From NCBI RefSeq assembly GCF_017115085.1, contig NZ_JABXKJ010000093.1, positions 1 to 64,000 of the forward strand: a stretch of DNA of 64,000 nucleotides, written 5' to 3'. The notes below the pieces were generated by a model. The model did not search any database and was not told where the DNA came from. It saw only the letters and a list, made by a program, of their open reading frames with translations. The position numbers and the translations under genes were made by a program. This DNA is from Nostoc sp. NMS7. GTDB lineage: Bacteria; Cyanobacteriota; Cyanobacteriia; Cyanobacteriales; Nostocaceae. Below are positions 21,201-30,389 of this stretch, in pieces (the first letter of the stretch is position 1; each line of letters begins with the position of its first letter).

Positions 21201-23283
21201 CTTGCTTTTGATTGCGATCGCTATAACCAAAGAAAAATTCTTCAAACTGGTCAAAAATTAAAACTGTGATCAAATGCTGATCAGCATTTTCCTTTAGTTG
21301 CTGTAAAATTCTCAAGATCGTCATCGGTTGGGCATAGTAAGCTAAAGCTTCCGCTTCAATAGCTACTTCTGGCTTCATATCAGCATACACGGCAAGGGAT
21401 GCGTCACTAGACATCGCCTCACTTAGAGATTTTCCTAATTCTCGCGCCCAATCGGTGTAAACTTGCAATACCACAGGCACGGCTATTTGATCGCCAACGG
21501 CTCGATTTTGCAATGCTGGAACTAAACCCGCCGTGACAGTCGAACTCTTACCCACCCCTGATTGACCGTGAATTACCGTCAGCTTTTGATCAGCACGGCT
21601 GATTCTGCCAATTAAGTTATTAATATCACGCTCCCGACCAGAAGCGGCAATTTCTAAAGCAACGCTACTACTCCCAGAAGGTGACATTAATGCTGGATTT
21701 GTCGCCTGTCTTTGCGGTTGCAAGCGTCCTGCACCGATAAAAGCCCGAAAACCGTACTGTTGCTCAACAGAACGCCGTTTCTGTCGAATATAATAGGCTT
21801 CCAGATAGCGCCCTTCTTCAAAGTAGAGCGATCGCAGTCTCCGCAATAAGCGAATATAACGATGGGCATCGTATTGATGAGCGCTGCTTTCTAAGGCTGC
21901 TGGTAGTTCTTTTGTCGCCTTATCCAGGTATTCACGCGCTATTTTTAACTCACCTAAATTTCGCTGGGCTTTCGCCAAAATTAAATAGTAAATTTGCCCC
22001 AATAATAATGGAAATAAGCAGTTGTAAGGGTCGTTGTGCTTTTGCGCCTCACCTAATTTCAGCAGTGATACGTGTGCTAATATACTCGCCTGTACCCAGC
22101 GCGACTGCTGTACAGCCACTTGCGCCAGAAAACCGTAGTCACAAGCTAATTCAATTTGACTACCATAAGTTTGATGTAACTCCAGAGACTTTTGAGCAAC
22201 CGTCTGCAACTCTTCCCACTCTTGCAGATATTGCAAAACTTCAGCGAGTTGATTGATAAATCCAGCAACTATATCTAAACGTCCAGCCACTTGTAAAACA
22301 TTTAAGCATTGCTGAAAATAAGATTTAGCTGTGTACCAATGACGGCGGTTTTCGGTTTGATTTTGCTCTGCAAAACGGCAATAACACAGCCCAATATAAA
22401 ACAGTAAAATTCCCTGTCGTAAAAGTAGAGGAGATGGCCGATTAGGAGGCATAGGCAAAGAAAATACCCCCTCATCCCCCTCATCCCCCTCATCCCTTCC
22501 TTTTGCCAACTTTTGCCAAACTTCCAAGCTTTGCTGAAAATGCTTTAAAGCTGGATGAATGCGATCGCTAATATAATCATCTAGACCAAAAACAAATTCT
22601 AAACTAGCCTCTAATTCTGACTCTAAGGTAATACCACGATTGTGTAACTCTTTAATGGCAAAGTGGAGTTCATAGCTATGTTTCCAGACTTGCTCCACAG
22701 TAGAATAATGCTTTGCAACTTCAGGACGTTGGTGTTGTGCAGCATCGTTTGGTAACACCGTAGCAAATAAAGAGTCAGTTTCCTGTTGCAGAAATTGCAG
22801 CAATGCCTCAGTTGTCATTTCAAACTTAATCGGTGTCGCCGCCCAACTAGCAAAATCTGGTGCTAAACGCGCTACCTTTTGCAACACTTCCTCATTCACC
22901 CAGACAATCATCGGAAACGGATGACGTTTGCGAAATTCATCACGAATATGATTGATAGACCTCAGTAAATCATCAAGTCCATCTACTGACTCTAAACCCA
23001 AAATCATCAACGCCGATGGCAGATTCTTTTCAGTTAGCAGTTGTAAATGAATACTTGTGTAAAGACTTCTGGCATTATGCGGCAAAACTACCTTTTGAAT
23101 CTGATGTACTCCTGAAGAGAGTTCATCGAGTTGTTGCAGCATTTGCTCTTGCAAAACTCGATAATTGCAGCACACCAAAACCAGAGAGAATTGACCGTTA
23201 GAAAGGGCAATTGCTCTCCCCAAATTCCGTATAGCACGCTCGTTAGCTGCTGTTACATCTGCTTGTGGGTGTCGTTCAACCAT
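18160..23283 (-). CDS. STAND-type P-loop NTPase with C-terminal WD40 repeats (14 units)
   Basis: Walker A GQSGVGKSSTVTAG, VLIFDQFEEFF Walker B, helical middle region, coiled coil, TM-like segment MALTACVLAILGLSVSIVTAV, 14 WD40 units. Confidence 0.93.
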   Translation of the reverse strand: MVERHPQADVTAANERAIRNLGRAIALSNGQFSLVLVCCNYRVLQEQMLQQLDELSSGVHQIQKVVLPHNARSLYTSIHLQLLTEKNLPSALMILGLESVDGLDDLLRSINHIRDEFRKRHPFPMIVWVNEEVLQKVARLAPDFASWAATPIKFEMTTEALLQFLQQETDSLFATVLPNDAAQHQRPEVAKHYSTVEQVWKHSYELHFAIKELHNRGITLESELEASLEFVFGLDDYISDRIHPALKHFQQSLEVWQKLAKGRDEGDEGDEGVFSLPMPPNRPSPLLLRQGILLFYIGLCYCRFAEQNQTENRRHWYTAKSYFQQCLNVLQVAGRLDIVAGFINQLAEVLQYLQEWEELQTVAQKSLELHQTYGSQIELACDYGFLAQVAVQQSRWVQASILAHVSLLKLGEAQKHNDPYNCLFPLLLGQIYYLILAKAQRNLGELKIAREYLDKATKELPAALESSAHQYDAHRYIRLLRRLRSLYFEEGRYLEAYYIRQKRRSVEQQYGFRAFIGAGRLQPQRQATNPALMSPSGSSSVALEIAASGRERDINNLIGRISRADQKLTVIHGQSGVGKSSTVTAGLVPALQNRAVGDQIAVPVVLQVYTDWARELGKSLSEAMSSDASLAVYADMKPEVAIEAEALAYYAQPMTILRILQQLKENADQHLITVLIFDQFEEFFFGYSDRNQKQEFDKFISDCLKIPFVKVILSLREDYLHRLLDFKHLSALEAINHNILDKHIRYQLNNFTPEYAKAIIRKLTERSQFNLESALIDALIEDLSTEFGEVRPIELQVVGAQIQDERITTLEEYQPYRPNKLIERYIKELIKDCGPENERAALLVLYLLTDESNNRPFKTRAELAVQLAELEDAEKLDLVLEILVRSGLVVLFPDVPERYQLIHDYLVSLIRYLQQQESSLQVQLNQLRQKVEQSQAEIERLKSELSQNKQRSKLVDSHPQPGLDLLTELRELHKREELSQLEIEHLRAELKEKELTAKLAESQKKQRISEAQLNRSLKMALTACVLAILGLSVSIVTAVDSEIKTLSASSEALFASQKGIDALKEALKAGRKLQQTVWVDSNTREEVQTALYQAVSSVREYNRLEGHISGVNSVTFSRDRTLIASASADNTIKLWRPDGSLVKTLSGHDDVVNSVSFSPDSQIIASASQDKTVKLWNRDGQLLATLLGHQAVVNSVSFSPDGQIIASASSDKTIKLWSRDNKLIKTLQGHDGAVLSVAWSPNGQTIASGSADKTVKLWSRDGKLLKTFQGHDDAVKSIAWSPDGQAIASASLDQTIKLWNLEGKLLRTLSGHSAGVTSVSFSPDGNTIASASTDETIKLWSFEGVLLGTLKGHNNWVNSVSFSPDGRTLASASRDKTIKLWYWDDVLLRKPKADNDDWVTSISFSPGDRTLAAASRDKTIKLFSRDGKLIRIFTGHQGQVWGVSFSPDGQAIASASKDKTVKLWSLDGKLLNTLQGHNGAVLGVAWSPDGKVIASASKDKTVKLWSRDGKLLNTLQGHQDAVNWVSFSPDGKLLASASDDKTVKIWSVDGKLLYTLTGHSRRVNGVAWSPDSQAIASVSIDSTVKIWSRDGDLLNNLAGDGDSFISVSFSPDGKTLAASSDDKVRIWNREGTLLIALKGYKDELTSVSFSHDGKTLAAGSANGTVILQNLADIQLEKLLTRSCDLLHDYLQTNQKVMKSDRALCSGR

Positions 23284-24590
23284 GACTTAAATTTTTCTGT
23301 CTCTGCTAAAACTGGGTTGACGGCAAACCAAGCTCCCTGATGATCGCGGTATTCAAATACAAATAAACTTCGCAATAAAGTATAGTATTCTATATCGCCT
23401 CTAACTCTCTGCTGTTGCACTACCTGAAAGATTAATTCCCACTCATGAGGGTCGATAGCATTAGTTCGGTAATCCCGTTGTCTTCGGATTACCAACTCGA
23501 CACACTCCCGGTCAAAAGGTGGATCTTGTTCTCGCAGACAGTCAAACAGTAACCCTAGCAAGTCGCGTACATGACCACCACTAATCAGGCACAATCGATC
23601 TAAGGTTTCCAAACTATCAAACACTTCTGTAATTAAGCCTAACCGATCGCTAGCTAAAATGTCGGGAAAAGCTCTAGCTAGCACCATTTGCCGCAACATT
23701 GTTAACCCTTGTGGGAAAATCCCCCCAGAGCGCAAACGCACAGGTATCATCGGTAACACTTTTGGCGCGACTCCTCCCCCCAAACGATGTTGAAGTTCGG
23801 CGCTATCGTTGGAGAAAGTCAGCGCTAAGGGAATAGTATAGACTACATGACAATTTAGTTTGCGTAACTGTTCACCACGCTGAATAAATAAATATTCTGG
23901 CAGCGATCGCCCCGATGGTAAAGGTCGAATTGCTACTCTATCTAAGTTATCAACAATTACCACCAATCCTTTTTTACCCCTGGCTTTCAGTTCCTTGGTG
24001 GCACGTTCTAGCAATTCTTGATTAATTGACTGTAAAATATTTGCTGTTCGCGGTTCCAAGTAATCTCTTAACCGCCGCCGCAATTGGGGGCTTTCTTTAG
24101 TTTTAGCTGTAATTTTGGCAATTCCCACAGATAATTCTGCTTCTACCCCAATGTCAATTGGCGTTTGCAAGAAATCGACAATTTCACCAAACAACTTGGT
24201 AAAGTAGGTAGGTTTGAGCCTAATTTTCATCGCTTCTAAGCTTTCGCTCACCTGGCCAGCGATCGCTAACAAAATATCAGTCACATCCACGTCGGCCATT
24301 TCTAAGACATGGGTAGACTCAAAATAAACTACATGAAATTGCTGTTCCTCTAACTCAGCTTTCAGGCGCAATAACTCCGTTGATTTTCCACAACCGAGAT
24401 GTCCTGTAAATAGCTGACAAGTTGGAGCATCTGGTGAGATGCGAGCGATCGTGCGCTGTAAAGCCTCAATGATTTTGCCACCCCGCACCGCAGCAAAATC
24501 GATATAGTATCTGCGATCGCTGGCATTTCCTATAATTAGAGGTCTGCTGGGATTGCAAGCCTGATAAAATCTTTCTAAATCTAGGAGCAT
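23253..24590 (-). CDS. AAA/STAND-like P-loop ATPase, partner of the WD40 STAND protein
   Basis: TGHLGCGKSTELLRLK Walker A, KGLVVIVDNLDR Walker B; overlaps the next gene by 31 nt. Confidence 0.9.
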   Translation of the reverse strand: MLLDLERFYQACNPSRPLIIGNASDRRYYIDFAAVRGGKIIEALQRTIARISPDAPTCQLFTGHLGCGKSTELLRLKAELEEQQFHVVYFESTHVLEMADVDVTDILLAIAGQVSESLEAMKIRLKPTYFTKLFGEIVDFLQTPIDIGVEAELSVGIAKITAKTKESPQLRRRLRDYLEPRTANILQSINQELLERATKELKARGKKGLVVIVDNLDRVAIRPLPSGRSLPEYLFIQRGEQLRKLNCHVVYTIPLALTFSNDSAELQHRLGGGVAPKVLPMIPVRLRSGGIFPQGLTMLRQMVLARAFPDILASDRLGLITEVFDSLETLDRLCLISGGHVRDLLGLLFDCLREQDPPFDRECVELVIRRQRDYRTNAIDPHEWELIFQVVQQQRVRGDIEYYTLLRSLFVFEYRDHQGAWFAVNPVLAETEKFKSWLNDTHKQM

Positions 24591-25122
24591 AACTAATCGA
24601 GTTCACTCAGGAATAGGGATGAAAAAATCTGTTGAATAAATATATTTGGTTTTAGGGAATTTCTTCCTTAATTTAAGTACATCTCACTCAAAATACTAGC
24701 TAAATTAGCAGTATTCGGGATGATTTTTTATATTTAGGTTTCATCTAGCACAAGGCAAGGCTGATATTTAATTTTAAGTAAGTAAAAATACTATTATAAG
24801 TACAAATAGCAAAAAGCTCCTTGACTAAATAAGGTACTCTTATCAATATTAAAAATATCCAGCACAAAAAAAGGTACTGTTAAGTACAGTTTGATAGCGC
24901 TCTTAAATATATAGCGGTTCTCAATTGCATATATCTTCTTTCCTTCTTCCTTCTCTGCGAGACCCTTTTCTACGAGACGCTGCGCGTAGCTTGCTTCCAC
25001 GAAGTGGTACGGCAAGCTCAGGGCATCGCGCTGCGCGAATGCGTTCTTTGCGTCCTTCTCCCAAGGGGAGACGCGAACGCGAACGCGGTCAGGGCTATTT
25101 CGTTCTAGACATAAACCGCCCA

Positions 25123-25229
25123 GAACTGAAGTTCAGAGGCTCATAGCTAAAGTCCGTTTTAACGGACTATAACCTTTTGTTAGTCGTCTTTAGACGACTT
25201 TCGCTATTAGACTCAGAATTCATTCTGAG
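25123..25229. repeat. four consecutive short perfect hairpins
   Basis: GAACT-GA-AGTTC; AGTCCGTT-TT-AACGGACT; AGTCGTCT-TT-AGACGACT; CTCAGAAT-TC-ATTCTGAG. Confidence 0.8.
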
Positions 25230-25245
25230 GCGGACTAGATGACAG

Positions 25246-25333
25246 GACTTACGCAAACAATAGCCGAAACCCTTATTTTCAGGTAGGGGCAATTCATGAA
25301 TTGCCCCGGAGGGCGTCTACTTTTGCGTAAGTC
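25246..25333. repeat. MITE-like palindromic element
   Basis: TIRs GACTTACGCAAA/TTTGCGTAAGTC; central GGGGCAATTCATGAATTGCCCC. Confidence 0.65.
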
Positions 25334-25497
25334 ATAGATGAGAATGAAATAGCCCTGCGAATGCGGTTCGTTCTTTTACCCTTCAAACTTCGCTTGACAG
25401 TAGGGGAAAAGCCATGCTAAACCCCTACGACAGATCCGGTTTTTTGCATCACAGATATTTGGTATTTTCTGTTAAGGCGTAAGCGCTAGATTTAGCC

Positions 25498-25775
25498 CTT
25501 AAAGAGATAATTTGTTCCTGAAAGCAATAATTTACTCCTGAAAGCGATGGGTTACGCCTTAACGCCATCATTTACTCCTTAAAAAGATGATTTTTTCTTA
25601 AAATGATGATTTTTTTCTTAAAATGATGATTTTTTTCTTAAAATGATGATTTTTTCTTAAAATGATGATTTCTTTCTTAAAATGATGATTTCTTTCTTAA
25701 AAAGATGACTTCTTTCTTAAAAAGATGACTTTTTTCTTAAAATGATGATTTTTTTCTTAAAATAATGACTTTTAG
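25498..25775. repeat. tandem array of ~14 units of 19-20 bp (consensus CTTAAAATGATGATTTTTTT)
   Basis: direct reading; two units are 19 bp, the rest 20 bp; first four units degenerate. Confidence 0.92.
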
Positions 25776-25977
25776 GACTTACACATTGACAAGAAATATC
25801 AAATATGTCTCAGGTGAAAAACCACATCATTCGTAGGGGTTTAGCATGGCTTTTCCCCTACACGTGTATGAGTTTTGCTCTCACCCCCAGCCCCTCTCCC
25901 ATATTGGGAGAGGTGAGCAAATTCTCTAGTTCCCCTTCTCCCATATTGGGAGAAGGGGTTAGGGGATGAGGGCAACC

Positions 25978-26835
25978 CTACAACCCCATTGAGTATAAAA
26001 TTATCCGGTCATGCAGCTTATCCGGTAAAATATGCTTCAGCACAGCTCCAATTTTGGCATCTTGTCCAACAAGATAGCGTGTCTTAGGCTGCTTTGCAGT
26101 CAGCGCATGGACAACAGCCTGAGCGACAATATCGGCAGAAATTCCCCCAGATGCGAGATTCTGCATTTTCTTACGTACAATATTCATCGCCTGACCGTAG
26201 AGATTTTGTGCCGATTCTGGTAAATCCTCCTGTGCTATTTCCGATTGACTTAAAGACTTTTCCCAGATTGGAGTAGCGATCGCACCAGGTTCGATAATAG
26301 AAACCGAGATTCCCCAAGGTCGTAATTCCATCCGCATGACATCAGTGAGTCCTTCCAAAGCAAACTTTGATGCATTGTAAGCTCCCATGAACGGGGCAGG
26401 ACTTCTACCAGAAATCGAACCCATATTGACAATTCGCCCCCGACTCTGGCGTAATAGACCCAGAAATGCTTGTGTGACAGCTAATTGTCCGGTAACATTA
26501 ACCTGCATCTGGTATTGAAATTCTGCGATCGCTAATAATTCCAACGGGCCAGGGACAGCAATGCCGGCATTATTTACTAAACCGAAAATCCCCGCATCAC
26601 CGACAGCATTGGTTACCTGATCAACCGCAGCTGCGATCGACTCAGCCTCAGTAACATCTAAAAAAATCGGAATCAGCCTTTGTGACCCTTTCTGCTTCAG
26701 TGTTTGAGCATCAACATCTTGACGCACGCCAGCAAAAACAGAGAAGCCCAACTGGTCTAAAAGCAAAGCAGACGCCTGACCAATTCCTGTTGAAGCTCCT
26801 GTAACCACTACTGTGCGTTGATTTTCTGTAACCAT
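25978..26835 (-). CDS. SDR family oxidoreductase
   Basis: VVVTGASTGIGQASA, NNAG, YNASKFALEGL. Confidence 0.95.
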   Translation of the reverse strand: MVTENQRTVVVTGASTGIGQASALLLDQLGFSVFAGVRQDVDAQTLKQKGSQRLIPIFLDVTEAESIAAAVDQVTNAVGDAGIFGLVNNAGIAVPGPLELLAIAEFQYQMQVNVTGQLAVTQAFLGLLRQSRGRIVNMGSISGRSPAPFMGAYNASKFALEGLTDVMRMELRPWGISVSIIEPGAIATPIWEKSLSQSEIAQEDLPESAQNLYGQAMNIVRKKMQNLASGGISADIVAQAVVHALTAKQPKTRYLVGQDAKIGAVLKHILPDKLHDRIILYSMGL

Positions 26836-27447
26836 TAATTTTCTTTTTTTTTTATGATGGGACTGCCGTAATTACGAATTACGAATTACGAATTAGTATC
26901 AATCTTTGCAAGTACCCGCGCGAAGGCAATCTTCGGTTTGGTCATCTCTAGCTGATATTTGCCACGGCAATATACATGACTGAGTATTTGTCCTGTAAAC
27001 AATTACAGCAGCCATCATCGGAAGCTGGTTTTTGACAATTGACACGTCACGACTACAAATATTGCCTAGCTCAACATTGTATAAATAAACAGGCAATGCC
27101 ATCAGGGCAATGCAAATTGTCCGGTTCATACCCAACCTCAACTAAAAATTTCCGATTGCGCTATCTATATATAGATGCCACCTTGATGAACCGGATTTTT
27201 AAAACTGAATATTATATGTTGATGTTGTGTCAATTTACTCAGCGTTACTACCCGCAAAGACGTGATTGCTAAATTATCGGTTCCACCTCTTTTTAGGTTA
27301 GGCATTCCCTACAAGATGGCTTCCTACTAACTTATGCAGATGCAACCCCGAAAAACAGGACAAAAAACCCGCAACATCCAAAAACATATCTTGGTGGCTG
27401 CATTCCCCAGATAAAATAATGAAGAGTGCTGAGTTAAAAGTGCTGAG

Positions 27448-27488
27448 GACTTACGCAAAACTACACGCCCTCCGGGGCAATTCATGAA
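27448..27488. repeat. half copy of the 25246-25333 element
   Basis: GACTTACGCAAAACTACACGCCCTCCGGGGCAATTCATGAA. Confidence 0.6.
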
Positions 27489-27671
27489 CATTGGTGTCAA
27501 CTTAAGCCAAAACCCTTTTAAAATCTCGTTTCTAGACTCTGGCTGGAAATGCATCTCATTGCGGTGCCGCAAGTCTTGAGGCGGCAGCCCTCTCGGAATG
27601 CATTAAGAGTCAGAGACTGGGAACGAGACAATTGTTTTAAATTTTTAATTTTGAATTCGGAGCGAAGCGAC

Positions 27672-28466
27672 GTGACGCCTTCACAAGACGTAGATACTGT
27701 AAACCTTCCCAACATCGACCCAGAAGGATATGACAACTCAGACACCGATCCTCTTGATGAGTTGCCAGGTGAAATCGAAATGTCCCTTTTCGATCACCTA
27801 GAAGAGTTGCGACAGCGAATTTTCTATTCGCTGATTGCCGTAGTAGTGGGCATTATCGGCTGTTTCTTTGCCGTTAAGCCCATTGTCCAGTTACTTGAGG
27901 TTCCAGCACAAGGAGTAAAATTTCTCCAACTTGCACCTGGAGAATATTTCTTTGTCTCCCTAAAAGTTGCAGCCTACACAGGCATCATACTTACTAGTCC
28001 TTTCATTCTTTACCAGATTATCCAGTTTGTGGTTCCAGGACTGACTCGCCGCGAACGCCGTTTACTGGGGCCTGTGGTTTTGGGTTCGAGTGTGCTGTTT
28101 GCGGGGGGATTAGTATTTGCCTATTTACTGCTTATCCCCGCAGCGTTGAAATTTTTCATCAGCTACGGAGCAGATGTTGTCGAACAACTTTGGTCAATTG
28201 ATAAATATTTTGAATTTGTGCTGTTACTGTTATTCAGCACTGGTTTAGCATTTCAAATTCCGATCATCCAACTGTTACTCGGTAATTTAAACATTGTCTC
28301 GTCTAAACAGATGGTTTCTGGTTGGCGTTACGTGATTATGGGAGCAGTGGTTTTAGGAGCCGTTCTGACACCTTCTACTGACCCTCTAACTCAAAGTCTC
28401 TTAGCGGGAGCAGTTTTAGCGCTTTACTTCGGTGGTGTTGGATTGGTTAAGCTCACAGGTAAATAA
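27672..28466 (+). CDS. tatC: twin-arginine translocase subunit TatC
   Basis: [30 protein letters not shown]...[11 protein letters not shown]; supplied ORF trimmed to the GTG at 27672. Confidence 0.94.
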   Translation: MTPSQDVDTVNLPNIDPEGYDNSDTDPLDELPGEIEMSLFDHLEELRQRIFYSLIAVVVGIIGCFFAVKPIVQLLEVPAQGVKFLQLAPGEYFFVSLKVAAYTGIILTSPFILYQIIQFVVPGLTRRERRLLGPVVLGSSVLFAGGLVFAYLLLIPAALKFFISYGADVVEQLWSIDKYFEFVLLLLFSTGLAFQIPIIQLLLGNLNIVSSKQMVSGWRYVIMGAVVLGAVLTPSTDPLTQSLLAGAVLALYFGGVGLVKLTGK

Positions 28467-28506
28467 CGATCGCACTGCTTTAATTGCAAATTCCCAAAAT
28501 CTCAAC

Positions 28507-29118
28507 TTAGTTGATGAGTGCAGTTAGTAAAATCCTAACCACTATTTCCAATTCGGTTACTCGATAAAGGTTAATTGCTTGCTCAATACACTGTGTCTGT
28601 CGATACAATCTGCCAAATTGCCAAACATTACCTGTTGTTACTGCTGCTAATATTTCTGTTTGAGTAGAATCAGTCCACCGATCAAGAGCTATCATCTCAA
28701 TTGCTAGTTGTGTAAATCCCCTATTTATATCTGCTTGCTTGGCTTCAATCATAATTAAATCAGTTTGTGTTTTAAGGAAATAATTAAAATTACCTTGAAG
28801 TCGGTGATCAACTTTAATGGTGTATTCAATTCGTAATTTAGCGCGGGAATAGTGAATTAAATCGGTAACAATTGGCGCAATTAGCATTTGGCGGCGTGTA
28901 GCTTCGTTCTCCAAATCTATGTATGGTAAAACTTCCTCAATTCGCTGTTTCAGGTGAGAAAATCGGTCTAATGTGCCAGAATATTGTGGTAAATCAATAA
29001 ATTTCCGCTCGAAGGAATAGCCAAATTCAGCAACTAAATCGTCAACTGCAAACCCTAACTCAAAGTAATTACTAAAAGTATAAGAACGATTTGGGTCTAG
29101 CAATGGTTGGCGGCTCAT
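28507..29118 (-). CDS. hypothetical protein with nuclease-like fold region
   Basis: TDLIMIEAKQADINRGFTQLAIEMIALDRW resembles type I restriction R-subunit N-terminal-like proteins. Confidence 0.6.
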   Translation of the reverse strand: MSRQPLLDPNRSYTFSNYFELGFAVDDLVAEFGYSFERKFIDLPQYSGTLDRFSHLKQRIEEVLPYIDLENEATRRQMLIAPIVTDLIHYSRAKLRIEYTIKVDHRLQGNFNYFLKTQTDLIMIEAKQADINRGFTQLAIEMIALDRWTDSTQTEILAAVTTGNVWQFGRLYRQTQCIEQAINLYRVTELEIVVRILLTALIN

Positions 29119-29190
29119 GTCAATCCCCTATTTTTGGATAAAAAATACTGTAATTATTCAGAAATTTATTAATGTTAATCCAATAGTGGG

Positions 29191-29511
29191 TCATAATATC
29201 CATTCCGAAGCGCGATCGCCCAAATCGAGAGGAATGCTGACAGCTTTGCCGAGTCGGGGGCGATCGCGTGTTTGAGTAATAAATGTTTGTACTTGTGTTG
29301 ATCCACCCAAGGCATGAAGATAATTGGCAACGCTATCAAGATGCTCTTGGTACTCCGCTTCGCTCAAGGGAAAAGAAGCTTGCTCCAGATATTTCCACAT
29401 GACTTGCAAAAATATCTTTCCCTGTACCCGCCGCAACTGGACATCGTAAGAATATCCCCACTTATCAAGCAACATCTGACGTAATTCCTGTCCTGTCATA
29501 GCTTTTCTCAA
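29191..29511 (-). CDS. DUF3067 family protein
   Basis: MTGQELRQMLLDKWGYSYDVQLRRVQGKIFLQVMWKYLEQASFPL. Confidence 0.8.
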   Translation of the reverse strand: MRKAMTGQELRQMLLDKWGYSYDVQLRRVQGKIFLQVMWKYLEQASFPLSEAEYQEHLDSVANYLHALGGSTQVQTFITQTRDRPRLGKAVSIPLDLGDRASEWIL

Positions 29512-29728
29512 TCAGATTTTACATTTAGTTATGATGTTAAGTTCCGTGACTCCAGTATGATAAGGATATAAAGAAATGTAATGCTAACAGAAAAGATGCT
29601 AAATATATCTTGGAATAGAGAAGTCTGGCATCGTTGTGAGCGCTAGCATTTCGACTTAGACAAGAGTTAGTCAAGCACTAGTACTTTTGTCAAAATGCTT
29701 AACAAAATACACAAAGAGCGCGTAGATT

Positions 29729-30268
29729 ATGGCTCAATTTTCTGAATCAGCAGACGTGCCCGATATGGGTCGGCGTCAGTTCATGAATCTGCTCACTTTT
29801 GGGACTGTGACTGGAGTAGCTCTGGGTGCATTGTATCCCGTTGTCAAGTACTTTATTCCACCCTCTAGTGGTGCTGCTGGTGGCGGTGCAACTGGAAAAG
29901 ACGAGTTGGGTAACGATGTTAGTGTTAGTAAATTTTTAGAAAGCCATAACCCAGGCGATCGCACCCTAGTCCAAGGACTAAAGGGAGATCCGACCTATAT
30001 TGTGGTAGACAGCAAAGAGGCGATCAGAGATTATGGCATTAACGCCATCTGCACTCACTTAGGTTGTGTCGTCCCTTGGAACATTGCTGAGAACAAGTTT
30101 AAATGCCCTTGTCACGGTTCTCAATACAACGAAACTGGTAAGGTTATTCGCGGCCCAGCACCTCTGTCTCTGCCTTTGGCCCATACCAATGTAAACGACG
30201 ACAAAATTGTCTTGACCCCTTGGACTGAAACCGACTTCCGCACTGGTGATGCCCCTTGGTGGTCTTAA
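29729..30268 (+). CDS. petC: cytochrome b6-f complex Rieske iron-sulfur subunit
   Basis: [11 protein letters not shown] and CPCHGSQYN cluster motifs. Confidence 0.98.
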   Translation: MAQFSESADVPDMGRRQFMNLLTFGTVTGVALGALYPVVKYFIPPSSGAAGGGATGKDELGNDVSVSKFLESHNPGDRTLVQGLKGDPTYIVVDSKEAIRDYGINAICTHLGCVVPWNIAENKFKCPCHGSQYNETGKVIRGPAPLSLPLAHTNVNDDKIVLTPWTETDFRTGDAPWWS

Positions 30269-30362
30269 TCAGTGCTGAGTGCTGAGTGCTGAGTAAGGGA
30301 GTGAGAGAGTTGGGAGAATAACCAATGCCCAATGCCCAATGCCCAATGCCCAATGACTAATG
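30266..30362. repeat. short tandem repeats between petC and petA
   Basis: (GTGCTGA)n followed by (TGCCCAA)n heptamers. Confidence 0.85.
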
Positions 30363-30389
30363 ACTAATTCAATCGTCGCCCTTATAGAG

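Noticed and set aside
24925-25146. ORF 24925-25146 as a gene
   Set aside because: Translation of a dispersed repeat also found at 36235-36522; frame has no conserved protein
25498-25775. CRISPR-like array
   Set aside because: Contiguous 19-20 bp tandem units with no unique spacers and no cas genes
26899-27141. 80-aa ORF with possible signal peptide
   Set aside because: Plausible hydrophobic N-terminus but no recognisable family or clear RBS; left unannotated
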